From contig NZ_CADIKL010000013.1 of NCBI RefSeq assembly GCF_902859945.1, positions 62,001-126,000 of the forward strand: a stretch of 64,000 bases of DNA, in the 5' to 3' direction. Positions 17,370 through 30,435 of this stretch are shown here, in pieces. Positions within the stretch are counted from its first letter, which is position 1; every line of letters begins with the position of its first letter. The notes under the pieces are model-generated. The model was not told where the DNA came from, made no database searches, and was given only the letters and a program-made list of their open reading frames with translations. This DNA is from Paraburkholderia caffeinitolerans (GTDB lineage Bacteria; Pseudomonadota; Gammaproteobacteria; Burkholderiales; Burkholderiaceae). The translations under genes were made by a program, and so were the position numbers.

Positions 17370-18089
17370 TCAGAAGTTGTAGCCGACCTTCAGGAAGGTG
17401 ACGAGCGGGTTCAGGTGGATCTTGGCTTCGGAGCGCCGCTGGGTGCCCAACTGGTTGGCGACGGTGGTATCGAACGTGGCGATCACACTGACCGGGATGT
17501 ACGAGAGCGAGAAACCGGCGAACCAGTGCTTCGTGAAGTTGTAGTTGAAGCCCACATTAAATACGGGCGCCCAGGAACGATCCGTCGAAACACTGGTCGG
17601 ACCCCCAAGTACACCTTGCTCGAATGTGGGGTTCGTGATTTTCGCGTCGGTGAACCAGACGTACGTGAAACCGATGCCGGCGTAAGGACGGAATTTTGCT
17701 TCAGGCGTGTTGAAGTAGTACTTGAGCAACAGTGCCGGGCTCCACAGGCGCGCTTCGCCAACCTTGCCGAACTGGCTGAAGCTCCCGCCGCCGGAGAGAT
17801 CGAACTTCGGCGGAATGCCCAATTCGGCTTCAGTTGCGATGTGGTCAGTAATGAAGTAGCCGAGGGAGAGGCCCAGGGTGTCGGACGAGCCTACGCTGGC
17901 GCCCGTGTTCGGAATGGCGAGGTTGACGGGCCGGCCGCCCGCGCTGTCGATTTTGAGCGGGTCGCTGCTGTCCTGCGGCGCGAAGTGGAACCATCCGGTT
18001 GTAACGTAGAAGGTGTTGGCCGATTGTGCGTAAGCCCCCGACACGCAGGCGAGTGCGGCAGTGGCTGCCAGCGCCTGTTTTAATTTCAT
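17370..18089 (-). CDS. ompW: OmpW family outer membrane protein
   Basis: 239-residue outer-membrane protein with a Sec signal peptide (MKLKQALAATAALA, cleaved after AYAQ) and an eight-stranded-barrel pattern of alternating aromatic residues. OmpW hallmarks: the TTGWFHFAPQDSS start of the mature part, a GLSLGYFITDHIATE segment, a central PYAGIGFTYVWFTDAKI, and the C-terminal phenylalanine (KVGYNF) needed for Bam assembly. OmpW-like channels carry small hydrophobic compounds. Ribosome site GGAGG lies about 8 bases before the start. A possible -10 (CATAAT on the minus strand, 18119-18124) is present without a good -35. Single-gene unit. Confidence 0.92.
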   Translation of the reverse strand: MKLKQALAATAALACVSGAYAQSANTFYVTTGWFHFAPQDSSDPLKIDSAGGRPVNLAIPNTGASVGSSDTLGLSLGYFITDHIATEAELGIPPKFDLSGGGSFSQFGKVGEARLWSPALLLKYYFNTPEAKFRPYAGIGFTYVWFTDAKITNPTFEQGVLGGPTSVSTDRSWAPVFNVGFNYNFTKHWFAGFSLSYIPVSVIATFDTTVANQLGTQRRSEAKIHLNPLVTFLKVGYNF

Positions 18090-18181
18090 ATATGTGCTCC
18101 TCCATGAAAGGCCCGCTCATTATGAACACAACGTTTGCAACAAACCAGACACGACCGTTAGAGCTTTTTCCCTAAGCGCCG

Positions 18182-18244
18182 CGAGCGTTCCGCTCGAGCC
18201 GTCATGCCCGCGAAAACGAGCGCTGGCGCGGCTTGGCGGGCATG
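18182..18244. repeat. REP-like nested inverted repeats upstream of the RAYT-like gene
   Basis: Two inverted repeats lie side by side. The first is CGAGCG-ttc-CGCTCG (18182-18196). The second has 9-bp arms CATGCCCGC (18203-18211) and GCGGGCATG (18236-18244) around a 24-base spacer. The GTCATGCCCGCG core looks like the palindromic REP elements found near RAYT genes; this similarity is from memory and was not searched. Confidence 0.5.
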
Positions 18245-18277
18245 CGGGTATTCACTAACGTACCAGGAAAATCGAGC

Positions 18278-19297
18278 ATGGCACGGCTTGCACGTCTTTA
18301 TGTTCCCGACCAGCCGCAGCATGTGATTCTGCGCGGACTGGACCAGCAGCCCGCTTTCGTCGACGACCAGGATTACGAACTGTTCATCGACTGCCTGAAG
18401 GCGGCGGCGCGCGATCATCATCTGGCGGTTCACGCGTGGGTCTTGATGCCCGGCGCGGTGCAACTGCTCGTCACGCCCTCTGACGAATCGAGCCTTCCCA
18501 AGGCGATGCAGGCGGTCGGCAGGCGCTACGTGGCGCATTTCAACCGCCGTTACGCACGGCGCGGCACGCTCTGGGAGGGGCGTTATCGCGCCACGGTCAT
18601 CGAGGGCGAGCGCTTCTTCCTGCTCGCAAGCCGCGTCGTCGAGCTTGCGCCGCTGCGCAATCAGCTCGTGACGGCGGCGGAAGACTATCGATGGTCGAGC
18701 TATCGGCATCACATCGGGCTCACGGTAGATAGCCTCATTACCGACCACCCGCTTTACTGGGCGCTTGGCAACACGCCGTTCGAGCGCCAGCGCGCCTATC
18801 GCGAACTCTGCGAGCAACCGTTCGACGAGCGCGAGACCACGCAACTGATGCAGGCCACGCTCAAGGGCTGGGTGCTCGGCAGCGATACCTATCGCGAGTG
18901 GGCCTCGCGCACGGCGAACCGTCGCGTCTCGCCGCTGCCGCGCGGGCGGCCGCGCAAGGTGCGCGAGACTCCTGCCGCAGGCGCACCGGGCGCCAGTGCG
19001 ATTGGCGCGGCAGCAACCGCCGCCGCTGGCGGCAGCGTGGCGGCACCGAGCGCACCTCAGTCTCCTGCAGGCGGGCAATCGAGCCCTAATTATTCGTCCT
19101 CTGCCGGTGCGCATTCCGATACGCATTCGGGGGGGCATGGCGGCACGCATGCGGGGAGTGGTTCCGGCGCAACGCCAGGGACAAATACGGGTGGCGCGGG
19201 CGGGCATTCGTCGGGTTCGGCGTCGTCCGGCTCGGGCAGCGGCTCCGGTTCATCGCCGGTTCATCACGAGCGCAAACCCGGCACCGGAACGCATTAA
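18278..19297 (+). CDS. RAYT-like (REP-associated Y1 transposase family) protein, probably catalytically dead
   Basis: 339-residue member of the Y1/IS200-like TnpA-REP family. The fold signature is clear: YVPDQPQHVILRG at the start, FNRRYARRGTLWEGRYRA in the middle and DYRWSSYRHH later. The catalytic parts are changed. The usual HUH segment MPNHVHLL reads MPGAVQLL (residues 57-64), so both metal-binding histidines are lost. The tyrosines of the usual YLL and RYIELNPVRAG segments are replaced (FFLL; RVVELAPLRNQ). An AT-hook-like RGRPRK lies near residue 221, where such proteins normally end. A further ~110-residue Gly/Ser/Ala/His-rich tail follows. The start at 18278 has AGGAAA about 9 bases before it. 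It lies between palindromes and directly before the gltBD promoter. A domesticated DNA-binding protein is a reasonable inference. Confidence 0.8.
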   Translation: MARLARLYVPDQPQHVILRGLDQQPAFVDDQDYELFIDCLKAAARDHHLAVHAWVLMPGAVQLLVTPSDESSLPKAMQAVGRRYVAHFNRRYARRGTLWEGRYRATVIEGERFFLLASRVVELAPLRNQLVTAAEDYRWSSYRHHIGLTVDSLITDHPLYWALGNTPFERQRAYRELCEQPFDERETTQLMQATLKGWVLGSDTYREWASRTANRRVSPLPRGRPRKVRETPAAGAPGASAIGAAATAAAGGSVAAPSAPQSPAGGQSSPNYSSSAGAHSDTHSGGHGGTHAGSGSGATPGTNTGGAGGHSSGSASSGSGSGSGSSPVHHERKPGTGTH

Positions 19298-19326
19298 TCT
19301 GCTTCCAGATCAACGGGTTATCAGGA

Positions 19327-19356
19327 AAAACGGCATCTTCGGGTGCCGTTTTATTT
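19327..19356 (+). terminator. Terminator after the RAYT-like gene
   Basis: Stem AAAACGGCA/TGCCGTTTT extended by U-G and C-G pairs to a UUCG tetraloop, followed by TATTTT. It separates the RAYT-like gene from gltB. Confidence 0.8.
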
Positions 19357-19372
19357 TGCTCGAATTTAATAT

Positions 19373-19420
19373 GACCCCAATAAAATATAGGTGCAACGCA
19401 CCATCTTTATAATTGGGGTC
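19373..19420. repeat. 48-bp AT-rich dyad upstream of the gltB promoter
   Basis: Outer arms GACCCCAA (19373-19380) and TTGGGGTC (19413-19420), AT-rich flanks, and inner arms GGTGC/GCACC (19390-19402) around AAC. The arms together form an imperfect ~22-bp inverted repeat. It stands out from the GC-rich surroundings and lies about 20 bases before the predicted -35, a position suited to a regulator site. Confidence 0.6.
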
Positions 19421-19437
19421 TAATCATTGCGATTTAT

Positions 19438-19466
19438 TTGCATGTGCTTGATTCGTCGCGTATATT
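19438..19466 (+). promoter_or_regulatory. Probable gltB promoter
   Basis: -35-like TTGCAT (19438-19443), 17-base spacer, -10 TATATT (19461-19466). Predicted start near 19473 leaves a leader of ~130 bases before gltB. That leader holds a GGCCAG-ct-CTGGCC palindrome (19573-19586). Confidence 0.45.
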
Positions 19467-19605
19467 CGCGTTTCGGCTCTCCTCGACGCACAACGCGGGA
19501 AGCCAGCATCGCCCGCGCAACGCCGTACAGCGGTCACGCAAGCGGCGGGAAACAAAAAAGTACGGAATCAACGGCCAGCTCTGGCCACTCTTGGACGGTG
19601 TCCCC

Positions 19606-24306
<4,701 letters not shown>

Positions 24307-24335
24307 TCCCGCGACGACTACACCAAGACGAAGGA

Positions 24336-24372
24336 GCGCCCGCCGCGCGACAAGAAGCGCGGCGGCGGGCGC
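24336..24372 (+). repeat. Strong GC hairpin between gltB and gltD
   Basis: Arms GCGCCCGCCGCGC (24336-24348) and GCGCGGCGGCGGGCGC (24357-24372) with an 8-base loop; one triplet bulges on the right arm. There is no T run after it, so it looks like an mRNA-stabilising or ribosome/RNase stalling structure more than a classical terminator. Confidence 0.7.
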
Positions 24373-24412
24373 GGTCCCCTCACCGAATTAGATAGAGATA
24401 GACGAGAACCAA

Positions 24413-25879
24413 ATGGGTAAGGCAACCGGTTTTCTCGAGTTCGAGCGCCAGCATGAGGCGTACGAAGCACCGCTCACGCGCGTGAAGCACTACAAGGAAT
24501 TCGTCGCGGCGCTCTCCGACGCCGACGCGAAGGTCCAGGGCGCACGCTGCATGGACTGCGGCATCCCGTTCTGCAACAACGGCTGCCCGGTCAACAACAT
24601 CATTCCGGACTTCAACGACCTCGTGTTCCGCCAGGACTGGAAGAGCGCGATCGAAGTCCTGCACTCGACCAACAACTTCCCCGAGTTCACGGGCCGCATC
24701 TGCCCGGCGCCGTGCGAATCGGCGTGCACGCTCGGCATCAACAACGACCCGGTCGGCATCAAGTCGATCGAGCACGCGATCATCGACAAGGCCTGGGCTG
24801 AAGGCTGGGTCGCGCCGCAAGTCGCGAAGCACAAGACGGGCAAGAAGGTGGCCGTGGTCGGCTCGGGCCCCGCAGGCCTCGCCGTCGCGCAGCAACTTGC
24901 GCGCGCGGGCCACGACGTGACCGTGTTCGAGAAGAACGACCGCATCGGCGGCCTGCTGCGCTATGGCATCCCCGACTTCAAGCTGGAGAAGTGGCTGATC
25001 GACCGCCGCATGCGCCAGATGGAAGCCGAGGGCGTGGCGTTCCGCACCAGCGTCTTCATCGGCAAGGGCGAACTGCCGGCGCACATTGGCAATACGGCCA
25101 AGCAGACCATCACGCCGGACGAATTGAAGGAACAGTTCGACGCCGTGGTGATCGCGGGCGGTTCGGAAACGCCGCGCGATCTGCCGGTGCCGGGCCGCGA
25201 GATGGAAGGCATCTACTACGCGATGGAGTTCCTGCCGCAGCAGAACAAGGTCAATGCGGGCGACAAGCTACCGGACCAACTACTGGCCAAGGGCAAGCAC
25301 GTGGTGGTGATCGGCGGCGGCGATACGGGCTCCGATTGCGTGGGCACCTCGAACCGTCACGGCGCGAAGAGCGTCACGCAGTTCGAACTGCTGCCGCAGC
25401 CGCCCGAGGAAGAGAACAAGCCGCTCGTGTGGCCGTACTGGCCGGTCAAGCTGCGTACCTCTTCGTCGCATGAGGAAGGCTGCTCGCGCGACTGGGCGGT
25501 TGCCACGAAGCGCCTCGAAGGCAAGAACGGCAAGGTCGAGAAACTCATCGCCGCGCGCGTCGAGTGGAAGGACGGCAAGATGGTCGAAGTGCCGGGTTCG
25601 GAGTTCGAAATGAAGGCCGATCTTGTGCTGCTCGCCATGGGCTTCACGCAGCCGGTCTCGCCGGTGCTCGAAGCGTTCGGCGTCGAGAAGGACGCGCGCG
25701 GCAACGTGCGCGCTTCGACCGAAGGCGAGAAGGCGTATTACACGTCGGTCGACAAGGTCTTCACCGCTGGCGACATGCGCCGTGGTCAGTCGCTCGTCGT
25801 CTGGGCGATCCGTGAAGGCCGTCAATGTGCACGTTCCGTCGATGCCTATTTGATGGGCAGCTCGGAACTGCCGCGCTGA
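24413..25879 (+). CDS. gltD: Glutamate synthase small (beta) subunit
   Basis: FAD protein (488 residues) that takes electrons from NADPH and passes them through 4Fe-4S clusters to GltB. The N-terminal cysteine motifs are visible: [15 protein letters not shown] and CPAPCESAC. The FAD-binding dinucleotide fold follows ([15 protein letters not shown], about residue 150), then the NADPH fold ([14 protein letters not shown], about residue 300) and a C-terminal FAD segment with [15 protein letters not shown]. The first residues ([12 protein letters not shown]) are typical of the family. It lies downstream of gltB behind a strong hairpin and ends at a terminator. Confidence 0.98.
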   Translation: MGKATGFLEFERQHEAYEAPLTRVKHYKEFVAALSDADAKVQGARCMDCGIPFCNNGCPVNNIIPDFNDLVFRQDWKSAIEVLHSTNNFPEFTGRICPAPCESACTLGINNDPVGIKSIEHAIIDKAWAEGWVAPQVAKHKTGKKVAVVGSGPAGLAVAQQLARAGHDVTVFEKNDRIGGLLRYGIPDFKLEKWLIDRRMRQMEAEGVAFRTSVFIGKGELPAHIGNTAKQTITPDELKEQFDAVVIAGGSETPRDLPVPGREMEGIYYAMEFLPQQNKVNAGDKLPDQLLAKGKHVVVIGGGDTGSDCVGTSNRHGAKSVTQFELLPQPPEEENKPLVWPYWPVKLRTSSSHEEGCSRDWAVATKRLEGKNGKVEKLIAARVEWKDGKMVEVPGSEFEMKADLVLLAMGFTQPVSPVLEAFGVEKDARGNVRASTEGEKAYYTSVDKVFTAGDMRRGQSLVVWAIREGRQCARSVDAYLMGSSELPR

Positions 25880-25952
25880 AATAGGCTGAGTCGATTCAAG
25901 CCGGCGAGCGATCCTCGCTGGCCGTAGTGGGCAACATGCAGTAGACACTGTC

Positions 25953-25989
25953 AAGCCGGGCTGCCTGTAAGGGTGGCCCGGCTTTTTTT
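25953..25989 (+). terminator. Terminator of the gltBD operon
   Basis: 8-bp perfect stem AGCCGGGC/GCCCGGCT with a 14-base loop followed by seven T. Confidence 0.9.
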
Positions 25990-26116
25990 CGTCGGCTTTC
26001 TCTGGTTTCGGTCGAGTTGAGCCGCCAAGGCGCGGGCACGGCGCAAGTGCCAAAGCGCAAATGCTGGCCGGCGCGCTACCATGATGCGGTCGTTCCTCAC
26101 CCGAGGCCTGCCGATC

Positions 26117-26674
26117 ATGTCCGAAGCCCGCGAGACCGATCAATGGCGGCGCTGCTTCGTTGCGCTCGCGCCCGATGCGCCGTCGCGCGACGCACTCGCC
26201 GCACTCGACGTGCCGCCCAATGCGCGTCGGGTGCCGTATGCGCAGTTGCATCTCACGGTGGCGTTCATTGGCGCGATGTCGTTCGCGCAGGGTGAGTCGC
26301 TCGCGGCGCGCCTCGCTGAGCGTACGGCGCCGCCGTTATCCCCATTCCCGCCCGCGCCCGTCACGAAGATCGAGTGCTGGCCGGGGCGTGCGCAGCCGCG
26401 CTTGATGGTGGCCGTGCTGGCCATGTCCGACGCATTCACGGCACTTGACTGGCGGGTGCGCTCCCTGATGGGCGAGGTGGGCTTGCCGCTCGATGCGCGC
26501 GCGTTCCGGCCGCACATCACGCTGGCGCGCTTTACGCACGACGCGCGTGGCGCACCGCCGGAAGGCGGCGCGCAGGCGCTGCCGCCGTTGCGGTTTACCT
26601 CGCTCGTGCTGTATTCGAGCACGCTGGCGAGGCAGGGCGCGCGTTATGAAGCGCTGGCGAGTGTGGTGGTCTAA
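26117..26674 (+). CDS. thpR: RNA 2',3'-cyclic phosphodiesterase (2H family)
   Basis: Small cytoplasmic member of the 2H phosphoesterase / 2'-5' RNA ligase (LigT) family, about 185 residues. It has both catalytic HxT motifs: HLTVAF near residue 47 and HITLAR near residue 134. The family opens 2',3'-cyclic phosphates on RNA ends; the natural substrate is not clear. Start is uncertain between 26081 and 26117; the second gives the family-like MSEARETDQWRRCFVALAP and has a weak GAGG upstream. It converges with dadA, only 17 bases apart and with no visible terminator. Confidence 0.88.
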   Translation: MSEARETDQWRRCFVALAPDAPSRDALAALDVPPNARRVPYAQLHLTVAFIGAMSFAQGESLAARLAERTAPPLSPFPPAPVTKIECWPGRAQPRLMVAVLAMSDAFTALDWRVRSLMGEVGLPLDARAFRPHITLARFTHDARGAPPEGGAQALPPLRFTSLVLYSSTLARQGARYEALASVVV

Positions 26675-26691
26675 CCCACCCGCCGCGACCA

Positions 26692-28068
26692 TCAGCGCCG
26701 ATACCGCTCCAGCGTCAACCCATCGAGATCGATCTCGGGCGCGCGCCCGGCGATCAAATCAGCGACCACGCGTCCCGAGCCCATCGACATCGCCCAGCCG
26801 GTCGAGCCGTGGCCGACGTTGAGCCACAGCCCTTGTACGCCCGATTGACCGAGCAGCGGCGCGCCGTCGGGCACCATCGGCCGGCGTCCGACCCAGAACT
26901 GCGCGGAAGACAGCGTGGCCGCGTGCGGGAACCAGTCGTCGAGCACTTTCATGAGCGTTTGCAGCGCCTGCTCGCGCAGCGTCGTGCGGTGGTCGCCGAG
27001 TTCCGCCGTGCCGGCCACGCGCAAGTAGGGCCCGAAACGCGTGATGGCCGTTTTGAGCGATTCGTCCATGAGCGCGGCGCGCGGGGCCTTCTGCTCGTCG
27101 ACCACCGGCAGCGTGGCCGAGTAGCCCTTCACCGGATACAGCGGCACCCGCACGCCGAACGGCGCGACGAGCGCCGCGCTCTCTACGCCGAGCGCGACCA
27201 CGACGGCGTCCGCCGTGAGCGTTTGCGGTTCGGTATCGGCCACCTCGTTCAAATCGGCGGGGCGCAGCACCTGGGCGGGCGCGCGGCGGTCCTCGCGGCG
27301 CTGCTCCCGCAGTTCGCGGCGGTTGTTCGCCGTGCGCCGCCCGGGCACGGGCCGCACGCGCACGCCGCTCACCCGGCCGCCCGTGGCTTCGAGTGCGAGC
27401 ACCTCAGTGTCGAAAACGAACTTCACGCCGCTTGCCTCACATACCGCGCGCAGTTCGCGTGTGAAGCGTGCGCAGTCTCCGGCTTCATCGTCGGGCAGAT
27501 AGATGCCGGCCACGGGCTTCACTTGCGACCACGCGAGGCCAGGCTCGATCTGCGCGCAGCCTGCGGCGTCCAACTCGCGATAGGCGATGCCCGCGTCGCG
27601 CAGCACGCCTAGCGCCGGTTGCGCGAGTTCGACGTCGTAGTCGCTGCGAAAGAGCTGAAGGTAGCCTTGGCTGCGCCCGTACTCGAACGCGTGCTGCGCG
27701 CGAAACGCGTGCAGGCAGCCGCGGCTGTAGTAGGCGATGCGCTGCATGCGCTGCTTGTTCACGCGAAAGCGTTCGAGGTCGCATTCGCGCAGCCAGCGCG
27801 CGATCCAGCGCCATTGCGCGGCGTCGAGCGTGGGCCGGAAGATCAGCGGCGAGGTCGGCTTGAGCAGGTACTTGATGAGCTTGCCCGGCATGCCCGGCGC
27901 GGCCCAGGGGGTGACGTACCCGGGCGCGATCACGCCAGCGTTGCCAAAGCTCGTGCCGAGCGCGACGCCCGGCTCGCGTTCGATGACCGTGACGTCGCAG
28001 CCCCGTTCGCTCAGGTAATACGCAGTAGCGACGCCGATCACACCGGCGCCGAGGACGATCGTTTTCAT
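26692..28068 (-). CDS. dadA: D-amino-acid dehydrogenase small subunit-like FAD oxidoreductase
   Basis: FAD enzyme of the DadA family that oxidises D-amino acids (typically D-alanine) to keto acids at the inner membrane, feeding electrons to the respiratory chain. 458 residues. FAD motif at the start (VLGAGVIGVATAYYLSERG), then FGNAGVIAPGY and, near the C-terminus, GRRPMVPDGAPLLG and LNVGHGSTGW. It is about 25-30 residues longer than typical DadA. The extra part is an Arg-rich stretch near residues 239-280, interrupting the FAD domain before VVVALG. The start at 28068 is chosen because the dinucleotide motif begins at once; an upstream in-frame start adds 38 non-family residues. It lies 52 bases after the MFS gene and could be co-transcribed. 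The usual alr/dadX partner is not adjacent. Confidence 0.9.
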   Translation of the reverse strand: MKTIVLGAGVIGVATAYYLSERGCDVTVIEREPGVALGTSFGNAGVIAPGYVTPWAAPGMPGKLIKYLLKPTSPLIFRPTLDAAQWRWIARWLRECDLERFRVNKQRMQRIAYYSRGCLHAFRAQHAFEYGRSQGYLQLFRSDYDVELAQPALGVLRDAGIAYRELDAAGCAQIEPGLAWSQVKPVAGIYLPDDEAGDCARFTRELRAVCEASGVKFVFDTEVLALEATGGRVSGVRVRPVPGRRTANNRRELREQRREDRRAPAQVLRPADLNEVADTEPQTLTADAVVVALGVESAALVAPFGVRVPLYPVKGYSATLPVVDEQKAPRAALMDESLKTAITRFGPYLRVAGTAELGDHRTTLREQALQTLMKVLDDWFPHAATLSSAQFWVGRRPMVPDGAPLLGQSGVQGLWLNVGHGSTGWAMSMGSGRVVADLIAGRAPEIDLDGLTLERYRR

Positions 28069-28120
28069 GCCGGTCGTAGTGAGTGAGGCGGGAACGGACG
28101 GTATTGCAGCACGTTCGCGC

Positions 28121-29425
28121 TCATTGTGCAGTGGAGTCCGCCGAGGGACGGGCAGACGCGCCGCCGGTTGCCGGGGCAGCATCGTCGGTCAGCGCCTTGC
28201 CTTTCGTTTCGGGCAGGCACAGGGCGGAGACGATCACGAGCAGATAGCCCGCGCCGGCCACCGCGCCAATCGCTTTCACGAGCGTCGTGGTCTGCGCGAG
28301 CGTGCCCACGAGGATCGGGAAGAACGAGCCGAGGCCGCGCCCGAGGTTGTAGCAGAAGCCCTGACCCGAGCCGCGGATCGCATTCGGATAGAGTTCGGAA
28401 AGATAGGCGCCCACGCCCGCGAAAATCCCCTGCACGACAATGCCGAGCGGAAAGCCGAGCAGCAGCATGGCGGTATCGGTGATCGGCAGCATGGTGTAGG
28501 CCATGCCGAGCGCGAACGAACCGATGGCGAACAGGATGAAGGATGCGCGCCGCCCGATCTTGTCGCACAGGATCGCGCCGACGATATAGCCCGTGAACGA
28601 GCCGACGATCAGCACGACCAGGTAGCCGCTCGTGTTGAACACCGACAGATGGCGCACGGTTTTCAGATAAGTGGGCAGCCAGGTGGTGATCGCGTAGTAG
28701 CCGCCCAGCATGCCGGTGCACAGTGCGCTGCCGAGCAGCGTCGTGGCGAGGTGCGCGGGCGCGAAGATCTGCAGGAAATGGCCGTGCGTTTCGCCGCGCT
28801 CGCGGGCGCGGCGCGTTTGCAGGAACACTTCGGGGTCGCTCACGTTGCGGCGCACATAGAAAATCCACAGGGCGGGCACGATGCCGATCCACAAGCACGC
28901 GCGCCACGCGTACTGCTCGGGCAGCAGCGCGAAGAACGCCCAGTAGAGAATGGCGGCGGCGCCCCAGCCAAACGACCAGCTGCTCTGCACAGTGCCCACG
29001 GCTTTCGCGCGGTGCTGCGGCGAGCGGATTGTCTCGGCCATCATGATCGTCACGACCGACCATTCGCCGCCGAAGCCGATGCCCTGCAGCGTGCGCGTGG
29101 CGAGCAGTTGCCAGAACGAGTGCGTGAAACCGGACAGAAACGTGAAGAGCGCAAAGGTGGCGATGGTCCACTGGAGCACGCGCACGCGGCCGTAGCGGTC
29201 GGCCAGGATGCCCGCGAGCCAGCCGCCGAGCGCGGAGGAGATCAGCGAACTCGTCGCGATCATGCCGGCCTCGCCCTTGGTCATGCCCCAGGCGGCGATG
29301 AGCGTCGGAATCAGGAACGAGTAGATCATGAAGTCGAACGCATCGACCGCATAGCCGCCGAAGCCAGCGTAGAGCGTGCGCCGCTCGCGCTCGTTCAGCT
29401 CCCTGAACCACTGGAAAGATTCCAT
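28121..29425 (-). CDS. MFS transporter, metabolite:H+ symporter (sialate/SHS-like) type
   Basis: 434-residue integral membrane protein with twelve predicted hydrophobic segments. MFS signatures: YAVDAFDFMIYSFLIPTL in helix 1, the loop 2-3 motif GWLAGILADRYGRV with the family DRYGR, GFGGEWSVVTIMMAE in helix 4, and the loop 8-9 counterpart CDKIGRRASF. These fit the carboxylate/sialate H+ symporter group (NanT, ShiA and lactate carriers). Substrate cannot be told; the adjacent dadA suggests an amino-acid or keto-acid link, which is inference. The start at 29425 leaves out a 22-residue upstream extension without ribosome site. Confidence 0.85.
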   Translation of the reverse strand: MESFQWFRELNERERRTLYAGFGGYAVDAFDFMIYSFLIPTLIAAWGMTKGEAGMIATSSLISSALGGWLAGILADRYGRVRVLQWTIATFALFTFLSGFTHSFWQLLATRTLQGIGFGGEWSVVTIMMAETIRSPQHRAKAVGTVQSSWSFGWGAAAILYWAFFALLPEQYAWRACLWIGIVPALWIFYVRRNVSDPEVFLQTRRARERGETHGHFLQIFAPAHLATTLLGSALCTGMLGGYYAITTWLPTYLKTVRHLSVFNTSGYLVVLIVGSFTGYIVGAILCDKIGRRASFILFAIGSFALGMAYTMLPITDTAMLLLGFPLGIVVQGIFAGVGAYLSELYPNAIRGSGQGFCYNLGRGLGSFFPILVGTLAQTTTLVKAIGAVAGAGYLLVIVSALCLPETKGKALTDDAAPATGGASARPSADSTAQ

Positions 29426-29658
29426 TGTCTCGTCCCCATATTTGTTGTGTGCGCAACGACCCATGAAGCCGTGAGGCGGCGAGTCGCGCATGCGGTGTCC
29501 AGCGGGGCGGGCACCGCTGCAGGCGCTCGAACGGCGCTATTTTACGGTGGGAAAGGCGGTCGCGGCCAGGGGAGTTGAAAGCCTGGGTGTGCGCTGGGGC
29601 AAGCGATGCTCGCTTGGGTGTACTCCGGGACGGTGCGCGCAGCCCGTTGCGCAGGGCC

Positions 29659-30435
29659 TCAGCCCAGCGTCAGGCCGCCGTCGACGTGGATCGTCTGACC
29701 GGTGATATGGCGCGCGGCGTCGGACAGCAAAAAGGCGATCAGTTCGGCGATGTCGGCGGGTTCGGCCACGCGGCCGAGCGGTGTGGCCTCGGCGGCGCGC
29801 GCCCACGCCGGCGCGTTTTCGGGCGTCGGGCCCGCGTCCTTGCGGGTGTAGCCGGGCGCCACGCAGTTCACGGTCACGCCGTGCGGCGCGAGCTCTGCGG
29901 CAGCGCTCTTTGCCAGCGATTCGAGCGCGGCCTTGGCGGCCGCAGTGGCCGCGAACGGCGCGTCGGCGCGGTAGCGGTGCGCGACGAACGAGCTCACCGC
30001 CACCACGCGAGCATGCGCCGAGCGCAGCAGAGCAGGCCGCGCTTCGCGCACGAGCGCCGCGAACGCGGCGGGCATCGAGGCGAAGGTGGCGGCGAGCGTG
30101 TCGGGCTCCAGGTCCGTGAGCGCCTGACGCTGCGCGTGGCCCGCGTTGGCGACCAGTTGATCGAGCGCGGAAAAGCGCACAAGCGTTGTTTCGACAAGCC
30201 GCGCGGCTGCGCCTGCAACGGCCAGGTCGGCGCAGGCCGTCGCGCAGGCCGCGCCTTGCGCTTCGCACGCTGCAGCAACCGCCGCGAGGCGCGCTCGCGC
30301 CGCTTCATCGGCGCCGCGCGCGTGCAGCATCAGCGCGACGCCGGGGGCGGCCAGGCGCCGTGCGAGCGCGGCTCCAATGCCGGAGCCCGCGCCCGTGATC
30401 AGGACGACGCGCGTGTTCGCGTCGGTCCCGCTCAC
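29659..30435 (-). CDS. SDR-like oxidoreductase with altered active site
   Basis: 258-residue short-chain dehydrogenase/reductase fold. The cofactor motif TGAGSGIG (14-21), the NAG motif (97-99) and the C-terminal GQTIHVDGG segment are intact. The catalytic Ser-Tyr-Lys set is not: the lysine is in KAALES (K168), but the position four residues before it, normally tyrosine, is threonine (TAAAK). Tyr155 is 13 residues before the lysine, not in the usual place. The protein may bind NAD(P) but be a poor or altered dehydrogenase. Substrate unknown. It overlaps the upstream ABC transporter gene by ATGA, so the two are translated together. Confidence 0.8.
   Translation of the reverse strand: MSGTDANTRVVLITGAGSGIGAALARRLAAPGVALMLHARGADEAARARLAAVAAACEAQGAACATACADLAVAGAAARLVETTLVRFSALDQLVANAGHAQRQALTDLEPDTLAATFASMPAAFAALVREARPALLRSAHARVVAVSSFVAHRYRADAPFAATAAAKAALESLAKSAAAELAPHGVTVNCVAPGYTRKDAGPTPENAPAWARAAEATPLGRVAEPADIAELIAFLLSDAARHITGQTIHVDGGLTLG

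Noticed and set aside
19438-19605. Upstream N-terminal extension of gltB
   Set aside because: The frame is open from an ATG at 19438, but this would place the catalytic cysteine far from the N-terminus and overlap the likely promoter.
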